This document shows positions 58,265-64,000 of a DNA stretch of 64,000 nt, one piece after another. Location: NCBI GenBank assembly GCA_030015575.1, contig JASDDO010000001.1, forward strand, positions 141,007,988 to 141,071,987, given 5' to 3'. This DNA is from Agapanthus africanus (taxonomy: Eukaryota; Streptophyta; Magnoliopsida; Asparagales; Amaryllidaceae). The notes below the pieces were generated by a model. That model was not told the DNA's origin and did not search any database. It saw only the letters and a list, made by a program, of their open reading frames with translations. How positions within the stretch are numbered: the first letter of the stretch is position 1; each line of letters begins with the position of its first letter. The translations under genes were made by a program, and so were the position numbers.

Positions 58265-59625
58265 TAGCTCCACTTGAAGAATGAATAAGGTTCCTCCGAT
58301 GATATTTGTGCCGAAGTTGATCCGCCCGAAGTCCGCCAATCTGAGCTACCTTTTCACTAAATTCTTTAGTGAAGAAAACACACTACACAAGAGTGCTAAT
58401 GAAGTGACGGATGGTGAAGTAGGGGTTTTATTTGCTCACTAGGGTTTCAAGCTCTATGGTTCGCATCACATGTGAGGGTTTAGAGCTTGAAGTATAGGGT
58501 GAAGAAAATGGAGAATGCTAGAACTCATCTCATGAGCTCAAGAAGGAGCTAAAGAAAAATAACTCAAGTCAAGAATGAATTATGTGAGTGAAGTGAAGAA
58601 TGGCTCTCTCTTTCCTCACTTATTCAAGCATGGAATAAAAATGCAATAAGAAAATGCAACCATGCTTGAATAGTGAGTCAAGAGTCATAAACAAATAATA
58701 AATGCCATGGTTCACCATTCCTCCTCATTTTCCACCTCTTTTTCTATTTTCCAAAAATAGAAATTCATGCCATAATTCATTATATATATATATATATCAT
58801 ATATATATTAATACATATATATAACAAAATAATTAGTGAGCTAATAATATTAGTTAATATATAATTATATCAAATATAATATATATCAAATTATTAAATC
58901 AACACTTGATTTAATAATCCGGTTATATCACATATAACCGACTAATATCATTTATCTGTATACCACATTATCAAATCAACACTTGATCCGATAATCTGGT
59001 TATGTCACATATAACCTAACTGATAACAAATAACTGCCAGATTAGAATACGGTATCATATACTCGTATTTAATCTAGCCCCCACACATATCAGCATATGT
59101 GCCCTACTTTGTTTCGCTTAAACCAGAAAACTTCTGTGTGGGACTCTAAAGACTCGTCAATACACCAGCAGTAGGTGATGATCACATCAGTCATCCATAA
59201 GCCGTCAGCGGTACTAGCCAGACGTAACAGCTACCCAGGTATTGAGCGATTAGAAGATCAACAAGCAAGCTTGTCCAAACTCCCATGAAGCCAATAAGTA
59301 ACACTTACCGTACAGTTCGGTCTCTTCGTCTGATATGTCGCATATCGAGTCTAGGGGTGGTATCGTAAGACCCCAATAACTTGATAAGTCATGCTAATGT
59401 AAGGCCTATAACGGTATGAGAAACTACTGATAACACTTACCAGTAAATCTCATTAACAGCCCTGGCCAGGGACGTACATTTATAGTCAATCAAGGATAGC
59501 GCAACATCAACCCCAATACCGGGAGAGACTAAACCCCTCCTATCGCTCTTGCCTCCATGTGAATTGGGACTGTACCCAAAATCCACCTATTTGCACGACT
59601 CCTTTGAGCTGTGGTAGGGAAAAAA
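58265..59625 (-). mobile_element. Copia-type LTR E, second part (right end lost)
   Basis: Continues E after F: TAGCTCCACTTGAAG, dyad array (58870-59350), CCCTGGCCAGGGAC block (59459), ending at GAGCTGTGGTAGGG. About 700 bases that should follow, including the ACTAACA end, are missing; gypsy LTR sequence follows. Confidence 0.75.
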
Positions 59626-60172
59626 TTATTATAACCCACCCCCAAACACAGAAATGAAATAAAGAAAACAAAGAATTATCAAGAAAACAAATACCATAAT
59701 AAATATATGAGAGTGACTCTAAGGCCGAAAGAATATACAACAAGGGTTTCTAAGTCTACTAAATATACAAGTCTGGTTGATGGAACTCAACTAGATACAA
59801 CTGAAATAAATATACAAATATATACTGGTGGTCATGAAGAAAATGTATCCCACCTATCCAGCAATCACCCAGAAGAAAGTGAAATGCCGGCAAGCCGCTG
59901 CGGAACCTGTACGGCTAAACCTGTAAAGAAACTGTGGCACAACGGGGGTGAGTTGCCAACTCGTGAGTAGAAGACATCGCTGAGTAGAAATCGAATATAA
60001 GACAATCACCTAGGTCATACAGTATAATAAAAATACTAATAATATAACACTGATACATCTAATAGTGGCAAAGGCAATAATATAAGCATAAGTGTAATAC
60101 CAAGTACTCGTGTCCGTGTCACAAAGTAACTATTTGTCATGAGTTTCATGTATGAATACATCACTAAATGGA

Positions 60173-60266
60173 TGTGTCCAACAACGACACAGAAAAATCA
60201 AGATAAACATGAGTGCCAAGTATCGACACTCGAAAATATCATGAAAACCGTGTCCATCAGCGACAC
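60173..60266 (-). other. Three stem-loops in gypsy LTR of element 4
   Basis: TGTGTC-caacaac-GACACA (60173-60191), GAGTG-ccaagtatcga-CACTC (60211-60231) and GTGTC-catcagc-GACAC (60250-60266). Same type, number and order of magnitude of spacing as in gypsy element 3. Confidence 0.65.
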
Positions 60267-61772
60267 AAAACCTCATACCTCGGGTTCCGTCAATCCGGAT
60301 CATCCCATATCATCAAATCTCATGACTGTGGTCGGTATCCTCCGGATGTCCGCCGAGCCAAATATCACCGGTAGGTAGTGCTCCCCTGCCGGGCTCAACG
60401 CCTTCTCAATACATCCATCTTGCCCTGGGGTACCTCACCGGGTCCACCATGTACCCGGAGACGGTGCATCCCCCTCCTTGAATTGGGTATGTGTACACAC
60501 ATGGCTCAAGAACCGAGAAAACTCATGGTGGATGCTACACACATCATATCACGAGAAAACCGCAACTTGCATTTAAAAAAAATATAATAAGTTTATGAAA
60601 TTCTTTATGGTTTTTCCCCAAATCCAGGAATCTCATGAATACTGAAATCTCCAAAAGAATCACATTCTATGAGCATACAATATGATAACAAATACCGACA
60701 TAAAGCCAATGATCAGTGCGCAACTAAAATGTATGGAAGAAAATGCATGTGGTATCTAAGTAAGAAATACAATGTCTACACTAGCATTTAAGATCATGAA
60801 TGCAAAAAAATACTACTTCTATATATAGTCAGATCATATGAATGAAGTAAAGGTTCTTTAGTGTGTACGTGGAATGGAAATTACCGATAATAATGTGTGT
60901 GAGCTGGCAAGCATATGTACGTGCAACATACGCATCATCGGTAATAGTGCCGGTGTCCTAACAGACGAGATCATAATAGCTAAAGGAAACACATTTAATC
61001 AACAATGCAATGAATGATAGGAAAAAAGCAATAATGCAATATTATAAAATATAAATCTATATACAAGCCATACAGTGATAGTGTTGAAAATAGCGCGAAT
61101 CGTTGTTTTTAGAAGAGTAGGGGCTACGGTGTTTTTAAGAAAAGAAATATCAGTTTTGAAAATCCGTAGCATCCCTCGGTTGCCCATTTAAAAAATACTG
61201 ACGATTCGCTAGTTTTGGAAAGTAGGTATGACTCGAACTATATTTTAACATCTATTTACTAAATTAAGAAACTAACTAAAAGGCTAAACTAAATCCTGGG
61301 TCAAAGTAGTGGAAGATTATATGTATCCGAGTCGATATATCTAGTAGTCGGCGATCCAGCCTCATAGCATCACGTACGGTATAATACATTACACGGAATC
61401 CTCGAGTCAAGAGTGCGGATCAATCATCAAATATATCTCGTACGGTAATATCCATCGTACGGCATCCCCAAAATCGAGGATACAGATCAAATATCATATA
61501 TAAATCATCATTCGTACGGTATTAATCGTCGTACAATATCAATATCAAGAGGTACAAATCTAAAGTCTCGTACAATCTATTATCTTATCAAGTCACATGT
61601 TATCGCATGTTTGCATAAATATATATATCGCCCAATGATCCTTTATTAAATCACGTCATAAATAGTGTCTCGACTCAAACACATATCATAATCTCACGGC
61701 ATCATGCCCGATCATATCGACTCATATCTAATCAACATCTCATATCCTCATCTTATACGTATATGTATACTA

Positions 61773-61860
61773 TATATGTATATATATATACATATATACA
61801 TATACACCCATATCATATCTCATGTGTGTACGTGCGTGCGTGCGTGTGCGTGTGTGTATG
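61773..61860. repeat. TA/CATA and TG/CG-rich microsatellite
   Basis: Alternating TATATACATA then GTGTGTACGTGCGTGCGTGC-type purine-pyrimidine repeats, inside the gypsy LTR. Confidence 0.88.
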
Positions 61861-62840
61861 ACAACTATACACTACGGGTTCGCGACTAAGAAACTAAATT
61901 AAGAGCAATCTTCTTCCAAGTATGCTTAATCTAACCTAAGGTCTTCTAGAAAACCCTATTTGCTATGTATCCGAACTTCACATTAACGCACATATACATA
62001 CTATACACATCCTAATCTATGAATTTGCGGGGGTGCTATACGCCATCCACCCGACTTCCCCGTAGATTTACATCTACTCATCTTGATCCTCGCTTGCCAA
62101 AGTCGATGACGCTTGTTTTCCCTTGTCATCTCGAAGTCCACGCGAAGTGCTTACATATCACAATGCATCGTATCTCATCAAAATCCGATTCAAAAACCGA
62201 CACGACACGCAAAATGCTCATAGGTTAGAACCTACGAACCACGCATGCACAACAACCAATTAACCCTCGACATCGACGTACGAATGCTAATCGATCGAGA
62301 TAAAATACCAATATCAAAATTTAAGTCATTAAAAATCACGAAACCAAAACAACAATTTAGAAAACTAGTCCCAGATTTTGACTCAGGTAATTTGGGGCTA
62401 AACGAACAATACAGGGGATAGCTTATGAGGTAAGTGAGCTACATACAAAAACCCATACACCAATTCCCCCAATCGACCTGGTGAGATCCCCAAATTGCCC
62501 GGTGTCGCCGGCCCAGTGTTGGACTTTGTGGCTTGTCTCTTGGTGGTGGTCTTCTAGTGGTCAAACTAGGTCTCAGGGGTTATTTGATTTTCCTATAAGG
62601 GTCTCAAATTACACTAGATTCCCTGCATGTCCTCAAATCTTACACAAATCGACATTGAAGTATTTCTAACTCAAGTCTTGGGTTTTACTTTCTGTTTTGG
62701 TCCAGGATGACAGTAGTCACTAATTACACTCAATTACACTCTCACAACTTATAAAATCACCTAAAGCTCAACTTGGAATTTTCCAAGATCACTAAAGCTC
62801 ACTTGCTTAGCTCGGAACTATGATAAGGTATCAGGAAAAC

Positions 62841-64000
62841 AATAAACCGAAGTGCGGAGTTATTGTAAGTCTATATCGCTCACCCCGCAAGTTAGCGAGG
62901 AGGCGGGACAAGTAAAAATCAAAGGTTTCTTACATAGCAACATAGACTAACGCTAAAGGATCTTTGCCAAACCATTACTAACGAACTACTGGAGATTTAA
63001 TCTACTGTAATAGACGATTATACCTCACGAAACTAGTCCTTCGGTTCTTTTCTCCGCTGTCCTCCTCGTCCATGTGAGCTCCGAGGATCGATCCGGATCT
63101 TGGTCACCTCCACGGCCTCCTAGAGTCGAAGACGATCCACCCGAGATTCTATAGTCCGAGCTCCACCTCAAGCCGAGGTAATTAGGGCAACAAGTTTGCT
63201 ATGCTTGATGTCCTAGATGATGTAGAGGAAGAAAATGGATTTGTTTGTCTATTTAGATTCTATTTTTCTCAACACATGAGAGCTATAGAAATTTCTAGTG
63301 AGGAGGAAGAAAAAGAACCATGGGAGCTCTCTTTTGATGAGAGAGAATGAGCAAAAGATAATGATCCAAAAGAAAAATAATTACCAATATTTTATCATGA
63401 AAATTGTGATGGCCACAATTGATTTGACCATTATCATGTCAAGTTAAATCCAAGCCAAGAAAATATCTAGTGCTCACAAAAATATCTCAGTCAACAATAG
63501 TCAACTAGGTCAACATGGTCAACATGGTCAAACCGATTAGCCAAAACACAATTATCATTAAAAAGATTAGTAAACATTTTTCTCCACCTCATAATGGTTT
63601 TGACCAAGTCAATGGTCAAAACCCTAATGAGGCACCTCCTTCTTCGCTCCTCACAACCGTGCATACACACCCGCATCCGCATTCCGTAGAATACGAATGC
63701 ACAGAAGACAAAACTAATCCATCTATACAATACTAGGATTCGGCTTAAACCAAAGCCCACTAGTATTGTCCGCCCGAACATCATACGTGCACAAGTGCAC
63801 GTAAGTGATCGTAGCCCTTCCGTAAAACCATACGGCCTCTACACCTTTTGCCAAGTGCAGGGAAACTCTCGGTGTGGGACTCTAAAGACTCGACACTACG
63901 CTGGCAGTGAGTTTAACCACAGACCGCAAGCGGCACTACCTGTACGTAACGGTCCCCAGCTAGATGTCGATAAGAAGGCTGATGAGGTAAACCCATCCGA
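62841..64000 (-). mobile_element. Diverged copia-type LTR, left part (runs off window)
   Basis: Carries the LTR landmarks in order: GTCCTTCGGTTC, GCTCCGAGGATCG, TCGAAGACGATCCACC, and near the end GGGACTCTAAAGACTCG, CGCTGGCAGTGAG and CCGCAAGCGGCACTACC. It is more diverged than the other copies. The left edge is not defined by a clear TG. The 97-codon frame at 63491-63784 is within it and not a gene. Confidence 0.6.

Larger units (their letters stand above)
59626..62840 (-). mobile_element. Gypsy LTR, minus strand (element 4), boundaries approximate
   Basis: Starts near TTATAACCCACC, resembling the reversed end of the gypsy element 3 LTR, and carries the reversed blocks CACAACGGGGGTGAGTTGCC (about 59938) and CCCAGATTTTGACTCAGGTAA (about 62370). 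Stem-loops at 60173-60266. No gene: the frames at 59707, 60139, 60378, 61704 and 62481 have no family features. The right end could not be placed exactly. Confidence 0.68.

Noticed and set aside
62481..62669. Possible host exon near the right end
   Set aside because: It lies in the gypsy LTR, has no splice or domain evidence, and adjoins reversed LTR blocks.

Overview
The window is plant nuclear DNA made almost entirely of nested LTR retrotransposons. I see no host gene, tRNA, rRNA or CRISPR array. The plant assignment rests on primer-binding sites matching initiator tRNA-Met (TGGTATCAGAGC), plant-style Ty1/copia and Ty3/gypsy polyproteins, LTRs of 2-3 kb and deep nesting. The species cannot be told from the sequence. 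Every coding region found is a retroelement pseudogene; the best preserved is the integrase of copia element D.

Layout. 1-5614 is the 5' half of gypsy element 1 (minus strand): RNase H, RT, protease and a gag lacking its capsid core, then a 2.8 kb LTR. It sits in a copia-type LTR (5615-6523), which itself sits in the RT of gypsy element 2 (minus, 6524-8629). Gypsy element 3 (plus) is inserted in the gag of element 2. Its 5' LTR (8630-32407) is split by two complete copia elements, A (9979-20368) and B (22242-32377). Its gag is split by a solo LTR (32694-34857) and complete copia element C (35156-45553). Its protease end (about 47035) abuts copia element D (plus, 47036-55858). The 3' LTR of D carries another LTR (E, from 55859), which is split by a solo LTR (F, 56072-58259). 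A minus-strand gypsy LTR (about 59626-62840) and the start of another copia-type LTR (to 64000) finish the window. Target-site duplications (TATAT, TCGGT/TCAGT, GAGCC, GTTTC, TCCAC) fix the nesting order.

The most interesting content is the copia family A-D. These elements have a pol but no recognisable gag, and a 2.6-3.1 kb leader between primer-binding site and pol. A, B and C share the same frameshifts in integrase and RT while each has near-identical LTRs, so a pol-dead lineage was probably copied in trans. The leader carries stem-loops at fixed places: a GC-rich hairpin about 200 nt from the primer-binding site, and three hairpins with a TTGAC-NNNN-GTCAA core. In B and C the loop is the same in all three hairpins of an element but differs between elements; A and D share a CATA-type loop, with one variant in A. 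Arms change in a compensating way. The LTRs add an array of short dyads with 3-nt spacers. This looks like a conserved RNA-structure (packaging, dimerisation or translation) module in a non-autonomous retrotransposon family. Function is inference; the repeats and pairings are read directly.
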